Below are positions 12,201-23,738 of a DNA stretch of 64,000 nucleotides, piece by piece. Origin of the DNA: Phorcus lineatus. Lineage: Eukaryota > Mollusca > Gastropoda > Trochida > Trochidae. Location: NCBI GenBank assembly GCA_921293015.1, contig OV121088.1, positions 23,659,645 through 23,723,644 on the forward strand, given 5' to 3'. Position 1 is the first letter of the stretch; each line of letters opens with the position of its first letter. The translations under genes and the position numbers were made by a program. A model generated the notes under the pieces. It was not told where the DNA came from. It saw only the letters and a program-made list of their open reading frames with translations, and did no database searches.

Positions 12201-15167
12201 GCTGACCATATAGAATATGAGTGAGATTTTAAAGCTCTTAAAGTTAAGCTAAGACCATTGGCATTAAAGATTATCTTAAGAACCTTAATCTTGGTTCAAG
12301 ACTAATTAACAACTTGTGTAAAGAGGTGCTTATAGCCTCAGGTATGAAATTCAATTTGCAGGGTCTTTCATTTTGAAATTTAGGAAAGGTGGGTCGAATG
12401 ATGTAAGAGTGGGAATTGTTCCTGCTACCATGAAAAAATGTATGTCTAATTATTCCAGCTTGGATAGATATTTATCCTTAGTCAGTACAAACCTTCAAAC
12501 TGGTTAAGGAACTGGGTTCCTGAGAATCAAGTCATGGACTCTGGAGAAAGAAATTCTACACAGTTATTTATTTGTCCAAGGCCTGACATTCCAGTGTTAA
12601 ATTGGAAATAAGGGAGGCATTCACTGGCAGATATATGGCCCTTAAGGTCAGGTATATATGTTACCTGATAAAAAAAGCTCATGTTCGATGTTTTTGTGTG
12701 TTAATCTTTAGTAAAAGGCACTTCACTTTCATTTGCTTTACATTTTGACAAATTTCCTTTCTCAGAATAAGGCAAAAACCATAAATCTCAACCATTTTCA
12801 GAGTAAAAATTTGGGAAATATATAACATTTCAATGACATCTAATAGTAAGTTTGAACACTCCTGTAATGATATGAAACTTTTTAAAAATATAAGGATATT
12901 CAGAGAGTAGCCTTGAGTTGTTAAAATGTTTTTCAAACTGGAGAAATCGTGGAGGTTTTCTATATTATGCTTCTGTTAATGAATGTTTTGAGGCAATTAC
13001 CAATTATTATTTGAAATTTGAAGTTTAGTTTAAGTACCATCTATCTTTTTAAAACACTATAAAAGTAAAGCAGTCTGGAAAGAGATATTTTCTTTGAAAC
13101 TCATATTGTTGAAACTGCACTATCCAATTTAATCCAATTAACATATTATCACAGGTGCAGTTAGTTTTTAAAGATAAACATGCCCTTCAGATGTTTGTTC
13201 TTTATTGTCTCATTGTAAATAAAATGTAGAAACCTATTCTATAGAGAACTATAATTGAATTATATATATTTATTCACTAGAGGTAACAAAAGTCAACTGA
13301 AAGTCATTGTTCTTATGAACAGGTTGTATTACTTTAAGTTTTCCAGAATGTTAATTTGAAAAAAAAATGGTCTGAGATAAAAACTAAACAAAATTGGTTC
13401 TGAAGATAGATATCCTAATGGCCAGAGGAACATGAAGAAGGTGGTCTAGGAACTGACCAATACATCTCTCTTGAACATAAGTCCATCACTGACGGACATA
13501 GCTCATGGACATGTGTTGATCTTTATGGTCAGCTCAGCAATAATGAGTGCAAATGGAATGTACAGACCACAGGGCTGTATGTCTTCATTACACATGTCAG
13601 AACCTTCTGAAAAGTCCTAAATCTCGATGATAGAATTCTTTTTGATGGTACAAGAATTATGATCCTGCAGACTACTTGAAATAAAGTTGTGGAAATTTTT
13701 TATAATGCTGACTAGATAGATTATAGTTGATTTTCTCTTTTTTCTAAATGTAATAGTATTATACATCCAAATTCAGCAATCAAAAAGACATGACATCATT
13801 TTGACATATCAGTACGTAATAGTTTTTTCATAGATTAATTTTGTGTAAAAAGTCCTCAAGACAATTTTAGTAGAGTAGATAATCCTGTAAAGCAGTCTGT
13901 AAGTAAAATTAAACCACACCAAAACTTTTATTCATAATATAGAGTCTTGTTTATAAACTGCATGATTTGAAACAAAAGCCTTAATAGGAAAAGACAGCAT
14001 GAAGAATTGTAGGAGATTCTTTTTATTTCATTTCAATTATTCAAATTTATATTCTTTCAAGGTTCGAAGTTCTCAATCAGACAGTAAAAGTTTTTTACGT
14101 TTTTAAGTTCGGATATCTGACTTTTATAGAACAAATATTCCATAGAAAGCTCACCTATTCAGTCAACAGTGATAGGCTCTGTCAGTGAAGAAACCATTCC
14201 TCAACTGTTCCTGGCAGGTGATTCTTCTATCGTGTACGTTTAGGTCACTTCACCTCTCTGGATTCCTTCCAGAAAAATGCTGTCACTGGTAATTGTTCAG
14301 AATTCGTTTTTTTCTCCCTTGTTCAGAATCAGTTTTCCGCAGAGTAAATGGTTTGTAAAAAATACTAATAGTTTTGAGCTCAAAAACTCTTTGAGTAATA
14401 TTTTAGTTGACATAAAGTATTGTTAAGGAAATACAATGTCCAAAACAGATTTGATGCCGAAAGGTTGAACAACAATATACATTCTTGAGTTTCTGACTTT
14501 CAGGAAGAATAATAGGAAAATGTATGTCAATGGCTAATAATAACTACAATGTATATCCAAATATAAATGTATAAGCAAGTCAAGGTATAAGGCTTGACAA
14601 TATGATTAAAATGCAATTTGAAATCTTCATGTAAGAAAGTTTAAATTCTTTTAAATAAACTATTAAATGTTGGTGAGGCAATAATAAAATTACAACAATT
14701 TTTAAATTTTTGTTTGTCATGACATTTCTGGGCTATTTCTTGTTTCTTCTCCTTTGAAGACTTTTGTACATCTTCATCATGATACGTACATCCCTACACC
14801 TCAACATCACCGTACAAATCAAATATAAACTTCAAATACAGTTGCAGGAGGGTCAAGAAGCATACTTGAAAAATCATGAGGAACAAGTTGTCATCCACAG
14901 ATTTTCCTTGTATTAGGACAAATTTCATAGATATAAGAATATTTGGTGTAGGTAACATACTCTTATACTCATCCTGATTCCTTCTCTCTGAAAGAAACTA
15001 TTTTCTGAATGCAAAATATTCCTGTATAAGGATGTTAAAGGATAAAAGTTAATATTTTGATTGAGATTTAGTGAGATATATTCACAAAGGGACAACAGCT
15101 GTAATTTGATAATGTTTGTTAAAAAAGACCCCAACTAATTTTTCCTTCTTCTCTTCGCAGGAGGAAG

Positions 15168-15200
15168 ATGAGTGATGGCCGTGCCTGGGAGGAAGTTTGA
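15168..15200 (+). promoter_or_regulatory. Upstream ATG opening a 10-codon ORF that overlaps the main start
   Basis: The exon begins at 15161, and its first ATG is at 15168, seven bases before the main ATG and in another frame. It reads MSDGRAWEEV and stops at 15198-15200, inside the main coding region. Its context (A at -3) is good, so scanning ribosomes would be expected to meet it first unless the untranslated exon changes the picture. This could lower translation of the main frame. The arrangement is read directly from sequence; the effect is inferred. Confidence 0.6.
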
Positions 15201-15792
15201 GCGCCACCTGAGTGACTGTTCCGAGGACAGCCTCAAGACTCTAAACGATGACCTCCGGGACCACCTGTCCCAACTCCGGTCCCAGCTGGAACACCGGAGA
15301 GGGAGCTTCAAGCATGACCACTGGCAGAGAGTTGTGGACATCCGGACTATCCGGGAACAGGAACAGAAGAAACATGCTTCCACCATTGTTGAACTGCGGA
15401 ACAAGCTCCAGAATGAGAAGAAACGGGAACTGGAGAACCTGAAAGAACAGTTGCAACACAAGCATGAACAGGAACTACAGAAGGTGACACGTCTGAAGGA
15501 AATGGACGTCACCAAGCTGAAGCATGAGCTGGAGCAGAAGGAATCTCTTCTGCATCGGTTGATCAGCGAGAGCAGACGTGACTCTTTGAAGCTGTCCAAG
15601 GATGGGAAGAAGTTCAAGCTATTGAATGAGCTCAGTGATCTGAGGAACACCAAGAAACAGCTTGAGGAGTCACTGACCTATGCCAGTGAAGCAGAACGAC
15701 AGTATTGCAGAGAGTTGCGTAAGACTGCGGAACATTACCAGGCAGAGGTCATGAGGGTCAAGCGAGAGGCACGGATAGACATTCGGCACATG
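15175..15792 (+). CDS. JAKMIP: JAKMIP-like coding exon 1 (start codon, N-terminal coiled coil)
   Basis: This exon encodes residues 1-206, starting MAVPGRKFERHLSDCSED. I chose the ATG at 15175 because it opens the long frame and has G at -3 and +4; the GTG just before it is not a plausible start. From about residue 25 to the end the sequence is charged coiled coil rich in E, K, Q, R and L. Blocks that match JAKMIP1 in order are REQEQKKH (about residues 58-65), the EL..KL..EK.REL..L stretch with HEQE (about 68-100), and EVMRVKREARIDIRHM at the end, equivalent to EVHRIKRECERDIRRLM. This part of the family carries the microtubule-binding activity. The exon ends phase 0 at CATG/GTGAGT. An antisense frame of 172 codons over it is a shadow of the biased coding sequence. 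Confidence 0.9.
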
Positions 15793-17370
15793 GTGAGTTG
15801 AATGTTTCATGATAAGTTACAATTAGATAGTCATGCACTTAGAAAGAATAGTATATCATGGTATAAGCGAAAAGACATTAGAAATTTGGTCATTAACAAT
15901 TTTTCATTAACAATCAATTGATCGATTTTACCAGATTTACCTTACCAGATCGAACTTGGAAAGTCATTGTAAATGCATCTGATGCATTTTTAAAAATACA
16001 TTTATGGCTTTTCTATCATTGCATGTGTTTAATCATTGCCTAGTTCTACATAAAGTATTTAAGTATTATCAATTCTGTAAATACAAATGTTTCCCCATTA
16101 GAGTAGAACTAACCCTTTAACTTTATCATGTTTTAACATTTTCAAATCTTGATTTTGACATTTCAATGTTGTTCTGGTTGCCATTTTCATGCAATTTATT
16201 ATGAACCATACCCCCGCATATGTTTGTAGGTTTGTTAATTAGTTACAGAAGTGGCAGAGACATGATTTATTGAGGGTTCACTTGGTGAAACACACTTCAC
16301 ACATCTCAAGGTTAACTGAAGTCGTTAGGAAGTGTGATTCAGAACTCTTCTATCAAAGGAGTATCAAAAATATGTTTCCACTTCCTCCCATAAGTCCCCT
16401 GGAGACATCGGACATGAAACAGTTCATGATAGTGTAGATTCAAGATGTATATACACAGCATGTGTGATATATATTAATCAAACTTATGGCGGCCATTTTT
16501 GATATGGTTGCCCAGCCTTTTTGGTTGCTATTTGTAACTTGTATGTACCACGTACCTTACCATTTCTTGTATCCTTTGATGGGCTATGAGTCTTGAATGA
16601 TGTTGACAGATGTTTCAGCAAATCTCTCACCTTGAATATGACATCATAGATAGTTAAATTAAATAAAGTCTCCCCTCGATGAAAATGATAAAATGTTAAA
16701 AACTAAAATTGCGTTTCAAAGAAGGAATTATGAATCAGTAGTAGATGAAATGTAAAACATAAACCAAGAATTGTTACTTTAATAACAGCTTGCGCTATAA
16801 CCATACAAATTATTAATTGTATTGAGGTCGGCATAATGAAATTAAATGGTAACCATTGCATTGTCAGATACTTCTGTTTTAATTTAAAACATTTTTCTGT
16901 AACTCAACAAGCATTGATTATACAGTGTGCACACATTTATGTGAGCTAAATAAAACAGTATTCAAATAGTTCTGGAACAGCATGTAAATATTAAAACTGG
17001 GTTATTATTGTGAAAACAAAAGTAAAAAGGATTAACCAAATACATACTTCATTCATGCACTTATAAAAATATTTAAAGCATCATATGTAAAAAAATAATT
17101 TTTTATTGTGCATAACACTCATTAATGGCAATAGTCTTTGAGGTCAGACCCTCAAGAAAGACCTCAATCATACTGTCCCTTGAAAGGTAATGGGGAAAAG
17201 CCGGTAGTATCAATAACTCCTCTCAGAGATGTCAGAAATGTTAGAAGTCCAATTAGGAAAACTAAGACATATCTCTAACAAGATAGAGCTGAGAGCATGG
17301 CATATTTATGTGAAGGTCGGCACCTCATGCAAAATCCAAGGCAGTGAGATAGATTGCTGTGGTAGGATAG

Positions 17371-17790
17371 ATTTCAATATCTAACAGCTTCTACCAGTAC
17401 ACTGAAAGAAAAAACAAAGGACAGTGTTGAGCTGATATTTGTTTAACAGTAGCCAAAACTGGACGAATTCTGAGGCTCAGAATTCATGCCAGTTGTGGTC
17501 CCAATGCTTGGGCACAGTCAATGCTTGGCTGTGTACTACCGCTTCATTACCACCAATTTGACATCCATATCATTTTCTGTGCCAAATTGGACCCATGCTT
17601 GGGCTTGATCGATGCTCGATCAAGGGTAATCATAATTCAATGAGAATTCCATTTAACACCAAACTCTGTATTCATTAAAAGATTTGAAATGTTACTGTTG
17701 TGTTGGTTGTCATTATAAATTTCAAATATCTGATAGCTTCTACCAGTACACTGAAAGAAAAAACAAAGGACAGTGTTGAGCTGATATTTT
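17371..17790. repeat. Pair of ~70-bp direct repeats 349 bp apart
   Basis: Copies at about 17371-17441 and 17720-17790 share AGCTTCTACCAGTACACTGA and the following AAAGGACAGTGTTGAGCTG with almost no differences, far closer than the other duplications in the window. They bracket about 280 bases that contain several short palindromes. The near-identity suggests a recent duplication or an element with direct terminal repeats; no internal coding sequence supports the latter. Confidence 0.8.
17465..17624. repeat. Cluster of short perfect or near-perfect palindromes
   Basis: Between the two direct repeats lie several dyads: arms GAATTCTGAG and CTCAGAATTC separated by one base (17465-17485); CTTGATCGA and TCGATCAAG separated by three (17604-17624); and CCAATTTG with CAAATTGG about 30 bases apart. 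A repeated AATGCTTGG word also occurs. They could form small cruciforms or hairpins. No known RNA family is recognised. Confidence 0.6.
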
Positions 17791-18221
17791 GTATGAGCAT
17801 AACAGGATCAGTACAATAATTGAGATTGGTGAATGTTGATTCCTAGTATCTTCCATTGAAACTGTCAGACCATTAACCCTGTTGGGATTTGTATATAGGC
17901 ATTTAGGATGATATCGGAATAATATTTTCAGTGGTATTGACAATTTTTAAACCTAATATTCAATACATTGTTATCTTGAAGGAATGATTTACATTATTAA
18001 AACTACACAATTTGTAACATGAAACTTCATGCTTATATACATAGCAAAATGGTTCTCTCTGTGGCTGTTCTTGAAGAACACAGAAACACATCCCAAAATT
18101 TGGAAATCTTGATATGTATGAACTGGCCATTGGAAAAAAAACACAGATCCATTCAGTGTATGGGAGAAACAGGTCTGTGCAGTGTAAAAGCTATAGCTCT
18201 TGTTGTTGGGTACATGTGGAT

Positions 18222-19147
18222 CCTTCTGTTGTTATCTTTGCTAATGGAAATAAGCATATGATGAGAGAGTGTATAAAATAGGTTAAAAACGTGGTCATGG
18301 GAACAATACTTACCTTGAAATCTTCAGTGTCAGTGGACAGTATTTAAGTGCAAAATATTGCTATTATATATTTGGCTTAATGCGCTTGCTGTGACAATGT
18401 CATACATGCATTTATTAATGCATATATAGGCCATTTTAGTAATTTCATTTGAATATTCTCCTTAAAGGCACTGAAGCTAATTAATTTTATTTTTTCATTA
18501 TTTACCAAATTAGTATATAAGTGTGTGCAAAATAAAGTGTTTTAGCGTAAACACCTTTTAATCATGGAAATGGAATTCCCATTGCTTGACCAAAATTGAT
18601 ACGATTATATAAAAGACCTTGTATTGATTACCAAACCTTTTCTTGTAATGAGTAGCATTTATATCCTTCCTGTAAGATTCCTCATTTCCATAAGAAAATG
18701 TGCAATAGTGCCTTTAAGATCTTATTTTTATACTCAGTGAAAATTTTCATGAACAAAACTATGTATATGAGGCTCATAAATGGGGAAAATATTGCTTATC
18801 CATGAACAGTGAGAGACTGGTAGCAGTACTAGCGACAGATACACACAGCTCTGTATTAGAGACTGTTAATACACACTGACCATTGAAATAATAAACAGAG
18901 ATCTGTGAAACAGTAGTTGTCTGTGATAGAACAGTGCTACATGAAACATATTTACCTGCTTTTTGTTATGATGCACCCACCTGTTGTTATCTTTGCTAAT
19001 GCAAATAAGTAAATGATGAGTAAGTGCGTGGAATAGGTTAGAAATCTGCTCACAGCAATATATGAATGTGGAATAGGTTAGAAATCTGCTCACAGCAATA
19101 TATGATTGTGGAATAGGTTAGAAATCTGCTCACAGCAATATATGATT
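18222..19147. repeat. Diverged duplication ending in a 40-bp x3 tandem repeat
   Basis: CTGTTGTTATCTTTGCTAAT and the following AAATAAG...ATGATGAG text occur at about 18228-18265 and again at about 18981-19021, followed in each by an AATAGGTTA block. In the second copy a 40-base unit starting GTGGAATAGGTTAGAAATCT is repeated three times in tandem (19028-19147) with only one or two differences, showing a recent local expansion. Confidence 0.85.
18466..18713. mobile_element. TTAA-target MITE, 248 bp
   Basis: The ends AGGCACTG and CAATAGTGCCT form an inverted repeat (AGGCACT, then partial complementarity), bordered on both sides by TTAA (18462-18465 and 18714-18717). TTAA targets are typical of the piggyBac and Kolobok superfamilies; ends starting AG lean to Kolobok, but this is only an inference. 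There is no coding capacity. It lies between the two halves of a diverged duplication near 18230 and 18980. Confidence 0.65.
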
Positions 19148-20559
19148 ATTATGATGAAGATATTTGCTGTATATAAAGATGTGAAATATAATTATTTGGA
19201 CTTATGATATGAAATGATTATTTTGAGAGTACTTTGAACATGTTTTCATAGAACTTCTGTCGATCTTTGCAAAAGATTTACCGAGATATAATGAACATGT
19301 TTTTTTAAAAGTGAGCATGTGTGATATGTTATGTAGGTATTGATTTTGGTTACATTGCTGTGCAAAAGCCAGCAAATATGTAATTTCAATGAAATCTGTG
19401 AGTTCCTGCCAGAACTAACAAACATTAAGGTATATATATAACAATTGATGCAATGTATATAATTTATATGTATTTAAGACATGACAGTGTGCTCATAGAA
19501 ATACAAATAATTTACTGCATTTAGGGATGATATGAATTCCATGGAAAATATTTTTGATTCATTAATTCCTTTCATTGTGTGGTTCACATGCCCTACAAAA
19601 AACCGATGACCTGTCAACTGGATTCATTCAGTGGTTTAATTTGTATTTGTCAAAGGTTAACAGGACAATACAAAAGGTCATGCAGCCTCTGAATGGCGGA
19701 AAGATCCAATTTTGAACAGTCAATAACAAAATTTCTAATAAAATTTAATCATCAGGGGCAAAAGTAAGAGATCATAATATTATTTCATGGATTTGAAAAT
19801 TTTGTATGGTCCATAACATCTCTGTGGAATTACAACTGTAAACAGAATCTTGAATTAAAATATTACTGATGAATTTTACATGAATAAGTGTTTGATTCAT
19901 TTGAAGGATAAAATTATATATTGTCCATAGCATTAATTGAGAAGGCTTTTGTTTGCAATAATAGTGAAGCTAATGTTTATTTGAAATGTACAATTTTGTG
20001 ACTGGATATATAGCTTTTCATGGTGCTTGACACAGCCGTACCAAATCTTGACATTTCGAAACGATGACTTCAAATAGGATGTACACTGTACCTATTTCAA
20101 TTAGAATTCATATTCGAATTGTTGTATTAAATAGGTTTGAACAAAAAGTTAACTTTGTTTTAAGGAGGTGAATCAATTAAACTAAAAAAAGTTGAACTTT
20201 TGTTAAAGTTCTGAAAATACTCCTCTGTGGAATGTGGGTGACATTTTTGGCCATATTATTTAAATCTCAAAGCAAACTCAATTGACACTGATGTTGTTCC
20301 AGATGTTTATTGTGATTAACATGACGAAGCCGAGATGCTGACATTTCAAACTCCGCAAACAAGGAGGTCAACAGCCTGTCTTACACCTGGTTAAGGAGCT
20401 AACGACCACAAGAGCACTCACACAAACTCATCAAAGCTCGATATTTCAGAACAAAGTTTCACATGGATAAAACATGCATATCGGAAGGGTTAACATTAAC
20501 TGTCTGTGATGAAATCTTTCAATGATATCAGCCAGTGTTTCTGATTGCTTATATTAGTA

Positions 20560-20960
20560 GGCAACTAGCTGTTACTGAGACAAGGTGAGACTCTACCTCT
20601 GTATCTATTAATGATGTTAGGATATCTTTTCAGGAAAGGAAGGGAAAACTCTATAACAATTGATGACTAAACATATTTCTTTGAGTGCAACCTGGATTAC
20701 CAATTGATTGAATGAAAGAGAAACTGTTAGTGAGACAAGGTGAGTTTTTACCTCTGTATCTATTACTGTTGCTGGAATATTTTTCCAGGAAAGGGAGAGT
20801 AAACTCTATAATAATTGATGTTAATCATATTTCATGGAGTTCAGCATGAATTTATGATTGATGATATAATTTGGAACTATACTGACACTAGGTAATATTC
20901 TACCTCTGGATCTATAAGTGTTACTTGAGTATGTTTTCAGGGTGTAAATGACAGACTGTA
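20560..20960. repeat. Three diverged ~155-bp tandem units with donor-like and acceptor-like motifs
   Basis: Units start near 20570, 20725 and 20875. Each contains GACAAGGTGAG or its relative ACACTAGGTAA, then ACCTCTGTATCTATTA or similar, then a TTTTCAGG motif about 40-45 bases later. The first two units continue with AAACTCTATAAYAATTGATG. Spacing between ACCTCTG landmarks is 155 and about 151 bases. There is no open frame through the units. Confidence 0.75.
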
Positions 20961-22301
20961 TGTATAAGGGTAAGTGAAAATGTTGGATTTGGATTAGAAT
21001 TTTTTATGTTTGAAACATTACTTAGTTGTTACATTACTAAGACAAAAAAAGATCCTTTCCTTTCATTTATTTCTTTCATCAAATTATTGTAAGAATGTAC
21101 ATGATAAGATAATCAGGGACGCTTGTCAGGTTTGTTGTGAGAGTAGATCAACACAGCGAGTCTGTTTGCTGTAAAACCTCAGTAACAGTGAAACAGTTAG
21201 GTGATCCCTTCTCACGTTCTCCTCAACAATAGGAACGAGAAAAGCAAATACAAGATATTCTATGTATGTTTGTCATGCCAATGTATGTTTAATCAATCAA
21301 TAAAGTTTATTTCATTAATGGCCTTAGATCCATGTACAATAATGCATGTTTAACATATTGGGTTAAGCCGATCTCTGTTCGTAATTATCTTAATTATGTA
21401 TTAAGTGTTTCTTTCTTAAAATTTTTGCTGCAAAGCATTCAGCTGACAGAAGATATGTAACCGATCTTTAAAGTTCATAGTATTGAAATCATATTTAGTA
21501 CCTATAAGTATTCTTATCTATATAAGTAAGGGGCATTTATAGTTCATGTCATATCTCTGTTATGAAATATGTTTCCTTTTCCTAATTACTATTTGACCAT
21601 TGTTTTCAACCAAACCTACGACTTAAGCAATATTTATTTTGTATGAAGTAACTTTTGACAGATGAATTTTTTATTTTCCATCAGTAAATTACCAAATTGT
21701 TGGCAAAAATCAAGTTCTTGATGCATGTACCAAATATAGAATAAGAAAAATATCTCCTGTAAAACAATTCTTTTTGGGGAAAAATGGTGATGGGAATACA
21801 ATTTTAAATATGCCTTAATAATTCGTATTTTTTTAACAACAGAGAGTTATAAAATAATATTGCACATTGCATATTTCCCCAGAACAAATCCTGAAGAATG
21901 ATGAATAATGATCATATGTTGAAGAAAAAAACGTCTGTTTCTATAAACTCCATTAGAGTGTCTCACAAACTTTGATAAAACTGCAAGCTTATCACAAGTA
22001 CATAATGTTTTACATGTACCAAAGAGAGGGTGATGTTTGCACATAGAATGAATAAGATCTGACGTAATTCTCAACGATACATGAATTTTTGACAAGGCAA
22101 ACAGTGTGTTCTAGTAAAAACAAGTTTTTTGCTAAGGGAATCTTCCTATCTAGAATATTCTTGTACAGATAAAAGGTTTATACATATAAAGGTGAGATTC
22201 TGGAGAGATATATGTGTACGCAAGACTAACTATGAGTGTATTACAAGGTGTGAGAAGGAACAAAATATTCAACCTCATTGCATATCATGCTACTAATGAT
22301 G

Positions 22302-22627
22302 AGGGGGCTGAATAGCACAGTGGTTAGTAGATTTTGGCTTCGGATCAAAAGGTCTGTGGTTCAAATCCCGCCAGAGACTCGGCAACTTTGTCTGCAGTAG
22401 AGAAAGATATTCTACAGGCAGTATAAGGGTTGGGTGCAATCCTACATGGAATTTCATCATAGTACCACCAATGGTTTACTATTTCCAGGTGATGCTCGCA
22501 GGATTCACTGCAATGCATAGCCACAATGGTGTTGCGAGTTTTCTCACTGCAATGATACTAGCAGCCGCGATATAATTGAAATAATCTTGAAAGTGACGTT
22601 AAACCCCAAATCATCCCACCTCACCCC
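22302..22627 (+). mobile_element. tRNA-derived SINE, full length, plus orientation
   Basis: The head contains an A-box-like TAGCACAGTGGTTAGTAG and a B box GGTTCAAATCC about 40 bases later. The body continues to a tail ending AAGTGACGTTAAACCCCAAA. Flanks ACTAATGATG (22292-22301) and ACCAATGATG (22628-22637) form a 10-bp target duplication with one mismatch. A second copy lies at 42392-42714 in the opposite orientation. The GACGTTAAACCC tail is common in molluscan SINEs; relation to the RUDI/V-SINE group is likely but was not checked. Confidence 0.85.
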
Positions 22628-23710
22628 ACCAATGATGTGCTTGCAAGCTTATCACAAATGATGTGAAACACCTGTGTAACAGTTAGCAAATGTGTGATCA
22701 GCTTTATGTCAATACAAGGTAGAATTTTTTACATAGAAATTAGGATTGTTTTAAAACACACCGAAGATGAGCCCCATGAAAGCTTATCATAAGTGATGTG
22801 AAACAAATGTATGACAAATACAAGGCGAAAGATTTATCATACACAAAAAAATACTCTCGAGACAATTTCACAAGGTGCATTCCAACAACATTTTATAAGA
22901 TGGTAACATTAGAATTAGAATTATGATTTCATATGACAAATTGGGGTAGATTTTTTATTTTGCACCGGTTTTGTAAAATGCATATGGCTTACTTTCAATT
23001 GAAATGATTTCCTCATTAACCTATTTAATTGCTAAAGTTTTTACAGTAAATTCATATGTGTAAATATGATAAAAAATAACAATGCCGATGCTTTAGATAC
23101 GGGAAAAAATAATAAACAATTGAAATATGACATTAAGTTTAGGTGTTGGAAGAAACATGTTTTTGAAAAATCTTTAGATTTTCTCAGAATGTAAATGTAT
23201 GCCTGTTGGAGATCAAAGAAATTTTAGTAATTACTTCAGAATGTGTTTTATGCCTTTCACCATTGTAATGTTTCCCAAATTACTTACATTAATATGGTAA
23301 ATGGTGGGACAGGAAGGGAGAAAAGATGAAATGTGATTTGTAAGTGCATTAAAGAACTAATGTATAACATATGTGTAACATAGCTTTTGAAAAAAGTGTG
23401 TTAATACTTTAATCCAAGGGTAATGCAGGAAATATGCGGAGGGATAATTTTGTATAAGATTTATTAATAATAATATATTTTTTACTAACAACAATATGAG
23501 CAGATTACTCATAGATAACAATGATTTTTAAAACAGTGTATCATATTTCAATATAATGTGGTTGCATTACAGCTAAATTAAGAATGATAAGGAACATTTT
23601 AGTAAAGGATAAATGAAATAATTTTCATCTGCTGAATTACATGTTTCAATAATTTCTTTCATGTTTTTTTTTATAATCAACTTTTTATTCCAGAAACCCT
23701 GTTACGATTA

Positions 23711-23738
23711 GGACTGCTACCCAGGGTAGTAGAAGTCC
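23711..23738. repeat. Small hairpin in intron 1
   Basis: GGACTGCTACCC is followed after one base by GGGTAGTAGAAGTCC, giving a compact stem with a three-base bulge. It is isolated, with no poly-T run or partner feature, so no function is proposed. Confidence 0.45.

Larger units (their letters stand above)
1..15160. other. Upstream non-coding region of the JAKMIP-like gene (5' intron or flank)
   Basis: No open reading frame here has recognisable protein similarity or exon-like composition; all are short and AT-rich. The right border is a strong splice acceptor: a pyrimidine-rich run ending in TTCGCAG at 15160. An untranslated first exon must therefore lie upstream, in this region or outside the window, but I cannot place it or the promoter. 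Individually listed repeats lie at 32-156, 1304-1729, 2848-3440 and 6136-6259. The stretches 157-1303, 1740-2840, 3450-6130 and 6260-15134 show only AT-rich unique-looking DNA. Confidence 0.6.

Noticed and set aside
15135-15653. 172-codon open frame on the minus strand over exon 1
   Set aside because: It mirrors the coding bias of exon 1 (Lys/Glu codons read back as Phe/Ser/Leu), has no recognisable family and is contradicted by clear coiled-coil coding and splice sites on the plus strand.
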